NCBI GenBank assembly: GCA_028023455.1
Contig: JAQFVV010006197.1
Location: 15,433,254-15,497,253 of the forward strand
Direction of reading: 5' to 3'
Length of the DNA: 64,000 bases
From: Epiperipatus broadwayi
Taxonomy: Eukaryota > Onychophora > Udeonychophora > Euonychophora > Peripatidae
Of the stretch, positions 11,982 through 24,659 are shown one piece after another. A model generated the notes under the pieces. The model was not told where the DNA came from. It saw only the letters and a list, made by a program, of their open reading frames with translations, and searched no databases. The translations under genes were made by a program, and so were the position numbers. Position 1 is the first letter of the stretch. Every line of letters begins with the position of its first letter.

Positions 11982-13597
11982 GTTAATAAGAGTACTAAAC
12001 TCTCCATTTAATAGTGTCACCAAGTGCAAGCCTTTGTAATTAATGGGTGCAGAACGGTTTGTGCATAAAATCCTTATATGGTGCCTACTCATCCAACATT
12101 CCTAAACTAGTTTGAAGCTTGTGGCTTTCATCAGTGAGGAGGCTTGGATTTGAGAGCACTGCACCTAGATCTTAGGATCTAATGCAACCAGCAGACACCT
12201 TTTACCCACTTGGTTAACTATAAAGCTAGCAGCCCAACATGAAAACACCATAATGTTCCAACCCAAGCTCATTTGCTTGTATAGTCATATAGATCTGAAC
12301 TCAGTTCAGCATCTATATATTTTGGTCTTTTGTTTTTCAAAAAACCACATCTATGGGCAGGATAGGTATAAAACAATCATCACCATTTCATATGCTTGCT
12401 GTCAATAAGAGTACCAAACTCTCTATACAGTAATGCCACCCACAAGTGCAAGCCTTCATAATCAATGGATGCAGCAAGGTTTGTGCATAAAATCCCTATC
12501 TATTACCTACTCATCCAAGATCTCCAGACTAGTTTCTAGCTTGTGGCTTCATCAGTGAGGAGGATTTGAAAGCACTGCACCTAGATCTTAGGATCTAATG
12601 CAACCCTCCAGCAGCCACCTTTTACCCATTTGGTTAACTATAAAGCTCAGAGCCCAAGATGAAAACATCATAATGTTTCCTACTCAAGCTTATTTGCTTT
12701 GTAGTCATATAGATATGAACACAGTTTAGCATCTATACATTTTGGTGTCATGGTTTTACAAAAAAAAAACACAGTTTATCCTATGAGGAGGATAGGTATA
12801 AACCCATCAAAACATAATATGCTTACACAGGCTGTTAATAAAAGTACTGAACTCTCCATACAGTAATGCCACCAAGTGCAAGCCTTCGTAATCAATGGAT
12901 ACAGGAAGGTTTGTGGATAAAATCCCTATCTAGTACCTATTCATCCCTAGTCAGGTTTTAGCTTGTGGCTTTTATCAGTGAGGAGCCTTGGATTTGAGAG
13001 CACTACATCTAGATCTCAGGATGTAATGCAACCCTTCAGCAATTTTCTTAACAATAAAGCTAGGCGTCCAAGATGAAAACACCATGTTTTTAACCCAAGA
13101 TCATTTGCTTGTATAATCATACAGATCTGAACTTATTTCAGCATCTCTATATTTTGGTACCTTTGGTTTATAATGATGACTGTGGTTTTTGAAAAACCAA
13201 AGACACCAACATGGAACTTAGTTCAGATCTATATAACTATACAAGCAAATAATCTTGGGTTGGAAACATTATGGTGTTTTCATCTTGGGCTCCTAGCTTT
13301 ATAGTTAACCAAATAGGTAAAAGATGGCTGCTGGAGGGTTGCATTAGATCCTAAGATCTAAGTACAGTGCTCTCAAAACCAAGACTCCTCACTGAGAAAG
13401 CTATAAGCTAGAAACTCTTCCGGGGATGTTGGATGAGTAGGTACTAGATAGGGATTTTATGCATAAACTTTCCTGCATCCAATGATTACAAAGGATTGCA
13501 TTTAGTGGAATAGTGTATGGAGAGTTTGATACTCTTATTAAGAAATAACATGTGTAAGCATATGAAATGGTAATCATATGATGTTTTCATAGTTAAA
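11982..13597. repeat. Repeat array: three direct units plus one inverted unit
   Basis: Units of about 420-430 bp start at about 11982, 12400 and 12830 in direct orientation. They share TCTCCAT..AGTAATGCCACC, CAAGTGCAAGCC, TTGTGGCTT..ATCAGTGAGGAG, CTAGATCTTAGGATCTAATG and GGTTAACTATAAAGCT. A fourth unit (13194-13597) is inverted. Unit 3 and the inverted unit form a hairpin with arms of about 330-350 bp and a loop of about 24 bp (13170-13193). A related end fragment lies at 6328-6360, so this is a dispersed family. No open frame or known family is recognised. Confidence 0.85.
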
Positions 13598-15586
13598 AAG
13601 ATGGTTTGAAGAACAAGTGGAATTGGTGGGGAGAAAAAAATTTCTATAATATCAGCAACTGTGAGACTAAAAAAAATAAATGAAAAATTTAATGAAATTT
13701 CACTGTCCAAAATATATGGATTTTCACTCATCTATTTCATTTTAAACTACTATCTAGCAACATGATTCAGACATTATAAAATGGTAAACATTAAATTTCT
13801 CTGCTACCCCATTTTGTTCATTACATTTCGGAACATTGTGCAATTAGACGGAAGCGAATTCCAAGTTACTGTCTGTGAAATAACATTGTTTTAAATCAAG
13901 ATGACTTTTAGACTTGCTTAGAACTTTTTAAAGTTAGTGAATATCAACCTTCTGTTCTTCAAATGTAATCATCATATTAAGTATTTTTAATTAAGTTAAT
14001 GACTATACTCCTCAAATATCCTTATTTTCATCAGTGATTTAGTAATGATTATCATAGTTAAGAGAATAGTAAAGTGATGTGGTAACTCTCCAACTAAAAA
14101 TATCTTAAATTCACTTAATCAAATGTTCAATTACATTAACACAATAGCTACTTCTTATTTCTTTAAAAATACACTTACGTGAGAAAAATATTTTATAAAC
14201 TTTATTAAGATTAATTTTAATTGGCCTAACAGATTATCTTACATATATTATGATTTACCTTTACAATGCATGTTTGTTAACTAAAGTTAAACTTGTAATA
14301 ATAATATATTCTCTTAACCAAATAAGTTTTTTTTATCATTTTTGGTATTTACATTTATTGACATACAAAATTATATTACTTTATATATATATTTCAGCAT
14401 TTTTATGATCATTATCACAAACTAATGGAGAGCAATTTTAAATTTACAAACCAAATCTTGTATACACAGAAATAACATAGCAGAAGTAGTGTCAATTAAA
14501 AATTAATTTTCATGAATAACAGTTTAAGCTTCATTGCATCAAATTTTAGATTATTTTCCTTTATCAATTATATCTTCAGTTACCAGATTCAATTCTACCA
14601 TAATTACAATACAGTTTTAAGAAACAACCTTTCTTTGAAGAAACAGCAATCTAGTTTCACTATTTGTATCTTGTGCTTGGAATTTATTTTGCCTAAATGT
14701 TTTCTCTATAATTGATACTTCATTTTCATTTTTTTTCTTCTTCATGATGAAAGCATAAATTGTTTTGTCTACATAAATCTCAACTTTGTTGTTTATTAGG
14801 TAGTAGAAACTATACAAGTTAATTATAATTAATTAATAAACGTATTAATTGAAATACTTTGCAAAAATAATTTCAAAACAAATCAAATGTTATTACTATA
14901 TCAGAAATAAATGTTAGCTCATAAAATTAATTTAATATCTCTGAAAATAAGATGGTAGCCATATAAAAGTCTACAAATAAATCATCACTCCTATGTTGAC
15001 AGAAAATAATTATTATTATATATAGTAAGTAATGTTTTGAAATTGTTTTTTATTTTTATGTTTTGTGAGCATGTATTTTTTTTTTTGATTTTCTACCTTA
15101 TATATTTATTTTATAATTTTTTATATACTCAAATTGCAACTCATGAAGCAAAGAAAAACAATTATCATATTGTTCTATAATTGTTCACAGTATGCAGATG
15201 TGAAGTCATCTATATTTCACATATATAAGACCATGTTATCACTTTTTTCAACAAATTAATTATTTCATCTAATACTTATTATTCACTTTTGCTAAATGTA
15301 TATTTGGAGGGAATTAAGAAATGCTTATATTTGTCTTTATTAACACATTTTATAGTCACACAATTATAATAGTTTAATAATAATTTCAACCCAGTTAGCT
15401 ATCTAGTATTGTTTAGTAAATAATTATCTAGCTATTATCTGTTAGAAAATCAAGATCCCAGATTAACTTGATTGTTCTGATTGAATGAACTAAGTGTAAA
15501 AAAAAAAAAAAAGCAATATGATGCAGTCTTCATCACTAATGAATGTGGGTTATAGAGAAATCTACTTTGTAGATTTTTGCTGCAAA
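13598..15586. other. Unannotated AT-rich DNA
   Basis: Simple A/T-rich sequence. The short open frames here (up to 81 codons) are low-complexity and overlap on opposite strands. I see no gene or clear mobile element. Confidence 0.6.
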
Positions 15587-15600
15587 ATCTTAATATCTTT

Positions 15601-15718
15601 GTCAAGCATTGTTAGCTAAGAGGTCAGCGCAGCCACCTTGCAAGCAAGCAGTTGGTTACAGGTGGTTGTTGCAGGTTCATCTCTCGGCCAATGCTATGAC
15701 ATATGGGGGGGGGGGGGG
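15601..15718 (+). mobile_element. tRNA-derived SINE with poly(G) tail
   Basis: 118 bp between 14-bp target-site duplications, ATCTTAATATCTTT (15587-15600 and 15719-15732). It begins GTCAAGCATTG, has a box-A-like TAGCTAAGAGGTCAGCGCA and a box-B-like GGTTCATCTC, and ends ATGCTATGACATAT followed by about 14 G. The start and the GACATAT end are shared with the elements at 21748-21845 and 42098-42189, so this is one SINE family. The internal pol III promoter would drive transcription; mobilisation presumably uses a LINE. Confidence 0.85.
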
Positions 15719-15870
15719 ATCTTAATATCTTTTGTATAATTCTTTCAAAATTTATGTAGCAATTTAATCAGATTGGATGATTAGTCTTATTCAGACAATT
15801 GCATATTCAGATTTGTTAAGATTAAACAAATTAAATATTTATAAAAAATATAAATTTTGATTTTTTTTTT

Positions 15871-16702
15871 AAGATATCTTTTAAATATTCTAGTTCATTC
15901 TAAAATAAGATATTTGATGTTATATATAGTAGCCAATTTCTGAATTATAAGCTAATATATTATACAAGGTTCTCTTGAAATGTAAAGAATGAAATATTAA
16001 ATGAGATACTGTTTATAAATGAAGAAGCACTAAAATGATTATGTTCTGGACAGGTATATGAAATTATAAAAGGTACTTAAAAGCTCTCATTCATTATAAG
16101 TTTTAGCTCATTAATATATTAATTACAGTGGAAAAAACTATGAATATAATAATAATTTAATTACTGCATTATGTTTATTATTATTTTTTATTATATGTTT
16201 ACTCAACATGAATGAAAAATGTTCTTAAGTAAATTATACTTCATGCTAAAGTTCAAGCATGAAATATAATTTACTTAAGAACATTTTTCATTCAATGCAA
16301 GCATGAAATATAATTTACTTAAGAACATTTTTCATTCAATGTTGAGTAAACATATAATAATAAAAAATAATAACCGTAATACAGTAAATAAATTATTATA
16401 TTCATATTTTTTAACAATGTAATTAAGATATTTATGAGCTAAAACTTATAATGAATGAGAACTTTTAAGAACCTTTTATAAGTTCATTATAAAATCAAAT
16501 TAATAAAAAGTGTTTAATTATAATTTAACCTATCCAGAACATAATCATTTTGAGTGCTTATTCAATTACAGACAGCAACACATTTAATATTTCATTTTTC
16601 ACATTTCAAGTGAATCTTGTATTATAATAGTTTATAATTCAGAAATTAGCTAACACAAATATCTTATTTTAGAATGAAATAGGATATTTAAAAGATATCT
16701 TT
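15871..16702. repeat. 832-bp near-palindrome (long inverted repeat)
   Basis: The left arm runs from AAGATATCTTTTAAATATTC to about 16246. The right arm runs from about 16258 back to GATATTTAAAAGATATCTT. The arms match over nearly 400 bp with scattered substitutions and small indels. The loop is only about 10 bp. A 42-bp piece next to the loop (GCATGAAATATAATTTACTT...) is repeated on the right side (16258 and 16300). No coding frame. It could be a foldback element or an inverted duplication. Confidence 0.88.
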
Positions 16703-19700
16703 CATAACTTACAGCTCTTTAATATACTGGTTACGTAATTGGTAAGCTAAATACATATTTAATACAACTAATGAGATTTATATAAGTTGAAACTGATTAA
16801 CTTCCTATCTAGTTAAAATTTTTATGTTATTACCTATATAAAAGACAGTATATTAATGATTATGAATTTAGTAAAGCAAATAATGATTTCTTCTACAAAT
16901 ATATATAGATTAATAGTAAGGTTTTTTAAAAAAAATTGATTATGACTCTTAATTAACTAGAATATAACTATATGTCTATTTATTGAATATAAAGAGCATC
17001 ACATTTAATAATTATATGTATTTTGTCTTTCACACTTTAAAATAAAGCAATAAAATCTGCTTAATGTAAATATAATAATAATATAACATATCTTAATTTG
17101 TGCAATGAGCTAATAAATTTTGCTTAAAAGATAATTATCATTCTATTAATATATTTTATAATTCTATTAATATATTTTTTAAAATAAAAATATTGTCCTA
17201 TATAGTTTAGCACAGAAATAGAAAGTGGCAGTTTCAAAATCTAAAAGATATATGATTCTCAGTTAAGTAAAAACAAAAATTGCATCAAAAAATAGAACAG
17301 CTGGGCTCAAACTGACATAAAATAACATATGACCTTCAAAGCAATTAGCTATGTGATTATTATTAATATTGCAGTCAGAATAAGCTACCTTTTCCCTACT
17401 GTCATATTTGTTTTCCATATAGCTAAAATTTTTGACTAAATTTCATTTCAAAATATATCTGTACTTACTAGCTTTTTCTTTTGTTATATTTCCTGGATTT
17501 AAATGAAAATTATTATAATGAAAAAAAATTTTTATTAGTTTTAAAAGAATTTTATTTAGGGAGAATATTGGTTTTTTTATACATTAACTTCTTAAAGTAC
17601 ATTAATTAAACAGGAGGCTATAATGTTATTACTGGGTTGATAGTGGATGATTTGTAGAGATATTAATCCTGGGTATTGAATTAATCATGTGGTTTATAGA
17701 TCGTTGTCATCAGCTATCTGGAAATGTATTCGGCTTTGGAAATGTATTGGGCTTTTTATTAATACAATTGGTATTGATATTTTTCAAGTTTCAAATTAAT
17801 TTGTTGTAAAAAATGAAATCTTTTAAATTATTAATTTTTTATCTAACAAACTAATTTTATATAGCCTTCCAACATTTTAAAATCCTACTCAAAATTCAAA
17901 AAAGTATAGACATTCTAAATGTAAACAAAAAAAAATAGACTAAATAAGCAAAAATTAAAGATACAAATTTGCCCTAATATATAAACCAATCCATGAATTA
18001 CAAACCTACTCATATAATCATATAATGATTCTTTAGATGGAATATTACGATGCTATTTTTATTTCCAAACTTTTCTTTTTGAAAATCTAATTACAGTGAT
18101 CTGCTATAATATTTATCAGTAATATTATACCAACAAAAATAACTGGTATTGTGTTTGTTTAGAATGCCTAGATAATTTTTATAATAGAAAGTAATCAGTC
18201 ATTTTCATAGAAACTATTCCAAATTCATCATGAAATTTTTTTTTTTATCTGTTACATGAACAATTTAATGAATAAGATTCAATATTATCATGTATATACT
18301 TGCAAATAAAGAAAAAAAATGGAATCTATGTGTTATTAAAGAATGAAATAAGATTGCATAAATATACAATTCCATTATCAGTCATTATAGAGAAATAATT
18401 CAATGGCAAGAGAAATTCAAATATTTAGGATTTATTTCGTCCTAAGTCCCTAAGTGGGTGGAGATAATAAAATAAAAAAGGAAAAGGAGAAATGAAAACA
18501 CCAACAACAAAAATACAAAAAAAAAAAATTATTTGTCAGAAAACCAACAGATTGCTCATATTTTGTTTCTAATGAAAAAAAAAACCTGATCTTCAGAGAC
18601 TCAATATCATATTCTGCAAAGGCAGCATATACACTTGATGAACACTTTTTGTGATGTGTATGTAATCATCGTATCTCAAAGTCATTTCGATATATGACAA
18701 TTGTGAATTCTATTGGAAATCCAAGTTCAGCAACTAACAAAAATTATGCTGATATCTTTGGATGAGTTGAATTACCAATCTTTTTAATTATTAGACTCTT
18801 TCTAATGAATTGTGCCATAATATAAAAATCCATACACACACACACACTAATTATAAATATGACTACGTATGCTCAAATAAATTGGAATGAATTGAATATT
18901 GTTCTAGTTGAATACACAGTAGATATATATTTAGAATATAAATATTTGGTCATATTAATACTTTACTATCATTTAATTACAATTGGTTTTTGTCTTTCAT
19001 TTTTTTAAAAGCTAAAACTTCAACTGCTTCAATTAAAATAATGAAATAAATTTTATCCTATAACTAGTTTATAGCTGTTAAATATATATATACGATTACT
19101 CATAACTCAGCAGTCCTTCTAGTTAAAACAGCCCTAAACTTGTGCAATCAAGCGTAAAGGACAAAAGTGGATTCGCTTTTTTAACTTGAATGAACATACT
19201 ATAAAAATAAAAAATTCATTCATGTCTACGTGTATACAATAAACGCATTATTTTCTATATTAATATTTTATATAAAAACTCATGCTATTTTGGGGCGTAA
19301 AATTTTTTTAAACTATACATACACATTTTCAATACAAAAAAAAAAAATCGACACCGATTCCTGATGATCGTATGAATAGCATTTCTCATAATGACCTATT
19401 AGTAATTTGATTTTTCAAGCTGCTCAAAGACACAATTATTATTAATAAATCGACAAGAAAATTATAATGGTTGTAAATGCAATTAATACATAATAAAACA
19501 CTGTAAACATTACTAGATTAATGCGGGAAAATAAAAATTTAGTAATAAATAAAATGCAGGTAATTTACTTATGTTTAATAAAATTCATTATTGAATGTAA
19601 TATGAGTCAATTTAAAATGTCTAGCATCCAAAAAGAGAGAGGTTACTCCAAAAGGACTTTAACCGTAGATATAAAATAAAACCTAAACAATAGAAAATTG

Positions 19701-20270
19701 TTTAAAATAGGTTAACCATTATATAATAAATTGGGAATAATAATAAAAAAAACGATACGAGAAAAGACTATAATTTCATTGGGTCTATGCAAATAATTCA
19801 AAATGCAGACGTGATTCACACCTAACGTTTTATAGCCGACAGATCTTGACAATTTATTGTGATGTAAACAAACATTTACTTAATACGTTTAAATGAATGT
19901 TAAATTATGCAAACTAATCAGATATTTAAATCAAAAAAATTGTCAACTTCTATTAAATTAAATTCTTCACAGCGTATCAATATAACCCGAACTTTTTAAA
20001 AAAAAAAAAAAAAAACAATAATAGTAATCACCTTTATTGAAAATGTAAGCTCAAAATTAACGTTCAGCTTTATTAATCAATTATAAGTCAACTTTTAGCA
20101 ACTCTCAAAAAACTTCGTCCAAGAAAATAATACAAATATCAAGATAATATAAATTGTTGTCAACTTACGGATTAAGCAGGAAAATCACAAAATGAAAGCA
20201 ATCGTTAATTTATCCACTTAATCCATCGAGTTTGGTCAATTTCTAAAGCATGCTCCTATTCCCGTTTTTC
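16703..20270. other. Intergenic AT-rich DNA upstream of the PDI gene
   Basis: No gene or repeat recognised beyond short simple repeats, for example CA at about 18833-18846 and A runs. Very AT-rich with closed reading frames. Confidence 0.6.
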
Positions 20271-20310
20271 ACATCGGAAGTACGACTCGCAAAACGGAAA
20301 ATGGCGTAAA
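20271..20310 (+). promoter_or_regulatory. Candidate promoter core of the PDI gene
   Basis: Five CpG dinucleotides fall within about 40 bp in otherwise CpG-poor DNA (ACATCGGAAGTACGACTCGC then AAAACGGAAAATGGCG). CGGAAGT is an ETS-family core, common in promoters of broadly expressed genes. It lies about 420 bp upstream of the start codon. A three-codon upstream ORF (ATG GCG TAA, 20301-20309) would be in the leader if transcription starts before it. No ER-stress element was identified. Confidence 0.35.
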
Positions 20311-20723
20311 AGTCAACAAAGAATCACATGCTCATTTTGCTACTTTTAAAAACTTATTTTAAAATTAAATTCATTAAACTATTTTAATTTCTTTTTTTTT
20401 TAAATATAAATTAGCTTTATTAATTTGACTTTATTTATTCTTTCTTGAAAAGTAATTCTTAAAATGTATTTGAACTGGCAAGTGTTGATTGGTGGATTTC
20501 ACAATGATTAGAAACCACATTGCAAATAAATATATTTTAAAATTAATGCAATAAGTATTAAAAGTTAAATACATATTAAAATTGCTACAATAAAATGTAT
20601 AATTGTCTTTCCTTATTTGTTATAATATATAGCGCAAAATGTTTTAAACATTGATATTGTGAAGGCACTACTTCCTACAGAATCAGTAAGTGCCAAGGTT
20701 TGTTCTTAAGGAAAAGTAGTAAA

Positions 20724-20811
20724 ATGGCGCTGCTGTTGGAATGGTGTTCTATAGTAATAGCTTTTCATCTTTTATTAGCATCTTCTAACTCCGAGACTGC
20801 TGGAGATGAAG
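20724..20811 (+). CDS. Protein disulfide isomerase, exon 1 (signal peptide)
   Basis: This exon encodes the ER-targeting N-terminus of a secretory-pathway thiol oxidoreductase. The start codon in AAAATGG has A at -3 and G at +4. The 29 codons read MALLLEWCSIVIAFHLLLAS then SNSETAGDE: a hydrophobic core at residues 8-19, a likely signal-peptidase site after residues 19-23, then an acidic linker. The exon ends after one base of codon 30 at a GTATAC donor (20812). That base joins exon 2 in frame (G|CT = Ala) to give ...GDEAQIPEEND... . The frame upstream of the ATG is open to 20700 but lacks another ATG. No other coding frame is evident nearby. Identity rests on exon 2; the exact 5' end is unknown. 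Confidence 0.8.
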
Positions 20812-21747
20812 GTATACATATGTTGGTTTTTATTTTTAGGATCTATAACTTATTATTCACTGCTATCTACATTATTATTATTGAATAACTCAAGTTATCT
20901 TTGAGAAATTAGTTACATAGGGGTTTTTTTTAAAAGAAGGCTATGTAATACTCGTAAGACTTCTTATTAATTTTAAGAAAACCTAAGTAGTTGCTTAATT
21001 GTCATCCAATTATTGTTACACAAAAGTAATTATCATTTTAAAAAAAATTTTGGGAGATTTGATCGAAGTTGTTAATAATTTCTAGTCACACATTTCCTTA
21101 TCTTTCGCGATGATAAATAATTGTTTTGTTTTTTTTTTTTAATAAAAGAAAATAACTATTAATTTTTTTAACATCCTTTTTTTTCATTCGAATACTTTCA
21201 GAAACTTTTCTTACATAAAATTTTTTTATGCTAAACTTATGATTTAAGGGATAATTATTGACCGTTATATGTTTACTCGAGATGAATATTGATAAAATTT
21301 ATACAGCCAGTGACAACTTCAGTCTAAAATTGTTTGACTTTATTGAATAACACTTTGTATTTTGCCAACCAGCAAATGTTTGTCCAGCATTTTGGTAGTT
21401 ATACTTTTCTTACCGCTGATGGAAAATAATAAAACTACATACATATTGCCTTGTTGTTCGTTATGATTTTTTAATCTATTATCAGTGATTTTGGCTGTGT
21501 GCAGTTTTTAGAGCGTGCCTTTTAGCGACAACATAACACAATTACTGATGTTGGTATCCAACTATTCCCCCACGTGAAACTTTGATTTTCATTATAATAT
21601 ATTTTTTCGAATTAAACTTGTTTCTAATTAGTTTTCGATTTTATTTAACCCCTTTAATTATATTTTTAATCGGAGAATATATATTTTTCAAACATTTATG
21701 CATTTCAATAACCATAAATAGAACTCACACTTTTAATATACATTTTT

Positions 21748-21845
21748 TTTTTTTTGTTATATGTCAAATGCGTTGACCGGGAAGCGAACCCGGGCCAGCT
21801 GCTTGGAAGGCAGCTTTGATAACCGCTAGGACACCAACGCTTGAC
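21748..21845 (-). mobile_element. tRNA-Gly-derived SINE with A-rich tail
   Basis: Read on the minus strand, it begins GTCAAGCGTTGG, carries a complete tRNA-Gly-like cloverleaf (21770-21840) and ends GCATTTGACATATAAC plus an A run. Flanks are 14-bp duplications, TAATATACATTTTT (21734-21747) and TAGTATACATTTTT (21846-21859), one mismatch. The anticodon stem-loop GCTGC-CTTCCAA-GCAGC gives anticodon TCC, and the acceptor and T stems pair well. The T loop is TTCGCTT, with C at the normally invariant A58 position. There is no T-run terminator. With the duplications and the shared tail, this makes a SINE copy more likely than a working tRNA gene. Confidence 0.88.
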
Positions 21846-23709
21846 TAGTATACATTTTTACAAATATAGTATATAATTAATAAAATTTAAGTGGAATAAA
21901 ACGTATATGCCTGCTACAGGTAGTCTCATTACGCGATTCGGTAATAGTATTTATTGTTCGGAAAAAAAAAAAAATCTGTTTAACTTAGAATTCCAAATAC
22001 AGTATATAACATAAATTCAAATAATTGTAGTGTTAAATTGATCCTTTTTTTTCCTTTGTAGTGAGCATAAATATTCGGCTTTAAAATTTACTTCCTATTT
22101 TTTTTTTTTTATATAGTTCTCCAATGTATGATCATTCCTACAAGATTATTAACATTAGCTTTTAAAACGCAATTCCCACACATCAAACTCGTTTTCTGTC
22201 ATTTTGATTTTACATACTTCTAGTTACTTAATTTTTTTTTAGGGTGATCAATCCATTTTTCTTTGTTATTCTGTAAATTTTTCAGTATATTTTTTATAAT
22301 TCGGTTCCTTTTTTAACATTTCTATTTTACTAATCTTTTAGTTTTTTCATTCTCCAAATTTATATTCCTAAAGAATCTATACCTATTCTAATTTCAGTGA
22401 TCTTCAAAATAATTACCTATCTTATAATTCTATTTAACCTTTGTAACTCTTATTTAATTTTTATTACTATATTTTATTATTAGTTATCCAACCTGCTAAT
22501 ATATATATATGCACTGACTATTATACTTCTTTCTACCATATTCATTAGTATAGTTTTATTTACATTTCTGCATAATTTATTGTATTGGTGCAATATTAAA
22601 CTCAAGAGCTTAAGTTAATTGAATTGTAACTTAGCTTTATCACTGTCTGTTCACATTTTATATAATTTAAGTGGCAAATTTGATAAAATATGTGTAATAG
22701 AAATGAAAATTTTTCTGTATTAAATGCTTTTATTGAGCATGCACTAAAAAGAGAAAAAAGATTGTTTCTTCAGCCACAATTGGGGTTTTTAGATTTAACT
22801 TGAAATAAAAGTATGGAAGGAAGGGGGGATCCAGAAATTAATTAAGCCAGTCCTTTGTTGTAAAAAATAGAGATTAGAATGCTTTGTCAGAAACTTTACA
22901 CACTTTGAATAATTAATCAAGTTCATGAAAGTTGAAAGAATTCTTAAAATGATATATTTGATATGCAAAATTTATTCACAAGTATAATTGTGATGTAGCT
23001 TCGTTTAAGTTTAAATAATGATAAGCCACAACAACTCTTATTATTAATAGTATAATAGAACTTAACATTTTGCATAACATCAACACATTTTTAATATAAC
23101 ATAGTATTCTAATAAAATCAATGGAGGGCTGTACTCGTGATTAGCAACATTTACATGAAACTTGAAAATACAGCCATAAATTACTACTATTCAAGTCTGG
23201 TTTTGCTATATCAATGATACATTTACTATAGGGCCACATGATGAAGCATTACTATAAACATTTTGCTCCCACCCCACACATTTCTCCTACAGATAAATTC
23301 ACAGTAGAACAGAAATTAGCATTCTTAGATTAATAATTTTTATTAGTCATTCATTAGATTTAGAGATTATCCTTTTAATGAATAACATCTCATGCAAGGT
23401 TGGGATTGGTTTCTTGTCCACTTTTAACACCTTGTGGAAGGATGTAATCATAGACATATGAGCAAAGAGATGCACAAGAGATGTATGATTCCCATGTATC
23501 TTGAGGATCATACATTTTTTCACATATCTTTGGCAAAAATATTGGATAGAGGGGGAAAAGTACAAAGAAGAAAATTCAAAGAATCTATTTAGATAATGAT
23601 AAATAGCCCTATAAGTCAACCTAGTGTGGTTATTCATAATGTTTGGAAACTATTCATTAACTTAGCCCTTAAGGAAAAAAATAGAGAAATCAGGAGTATC
23701 CTCATGGAT

Positions 23710-23800
23710 AAGAATATGAAAATAGCCTAGTTGGTTAGAATGTCATCTTGAATTCAATATTCATAAATCTAAAAGTTCAGGTTCAATTCCCATGTTCTAT
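23710..23800 (+). mobile_element. tRNA-like SINE head
   Basis: TAGCCTAGTTGGTTAGA fits box A (TRGCNNAGYNGG) and GGTTCAATTCCC fits box B, about 50 bp apart, as in a class II tRNA with a long variable arm. No intact acceptor pairing or flanking duplication was found. It is probably an old SINE of a different family from the GTCAAG one. Confidence 0.55.
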
Positions 23801-24659
23801 CAGTGGTCAGACTAGCAATATCTGAAGAAGAGAAGGAGACTAATGCCATTCTAAATATTGTGTTATGTATTAACCTATTTAAGAAGTGTAAATAAAGTTT
23901 GAATTTTTCTAAACACTTTAAATAGTGGAAATAGTCCAATATATTATACTACTAAAATACTATCAGACAAGCATCATTTTATTCTCCCAAATTCTTTTTT
24001 CTGTATAGTATTTAATAAGTCAATTAGAATTTTATCGATTTTTCTGCTTTTTATTTCCTGGTTAAAGCTTTTACTTCTTGCTTCTTAGAATGCACAATTT
24101 ATTTCATGTTTATTATCTGACTTTTTATCATTTAATGTAAGTAAATGCTTATTAATATTCCTATCATACAACCTCATGTATATTTTCATCTTTTCAGTGC
24201 ATCATTTTTCAACATCTAAATCTGTTTACTTCAGAGCAATATTTTATACACCTAATTAGTTAGTAGAAAGTTTTCCTAAATGAATACTAACAAATGTGCA
24301 ACCATTCATTCATTCATTCATTTTTAATTTTTTATATTATTCAATTAATAATCTGAGATTTTAAAAATATTTAAGATAATTTATACAAATTTTACACTAG
24401 GTCCCACCATGTCTATTTCAGAACCTGTTTTATAAGCATATTTGACTCTAGAAATAATGAAATACGTAGTATTAACTTGGATAATATAAAAAAGATAGAT
24501 AATGGATGCAGGAATACAAATTGAATGCTCTTCGTTAATTAAAATGGTCAATAGTGAGAAACTTTTAAGAATATCAAGAGTATTATTACTATTGTTCTTG
24601 CTAGAACGTCAAAAGTGCATAAAAATTGCATAAAATTAAGATAATGCCTGATTTACATA

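Noticed and set aside
21770-21840. Functional tRNA-Gly(TCC) gene on the minus strand
   Set aside because: The cloverleaf is good, but it has C instead of A58 in the T loop, no T-run terminator, the SINE-family ends GTCAA/TTGACATAT, an A tail and flanking target-site duplications.
23347-23637. 96-codon minus-strand frame (MNNHTRLTYRAIYHYLNRFF...)
   Set aside because: No recognised motif, no splice sites or repeat partner in the window; kept only as a possible scrap of an old element.
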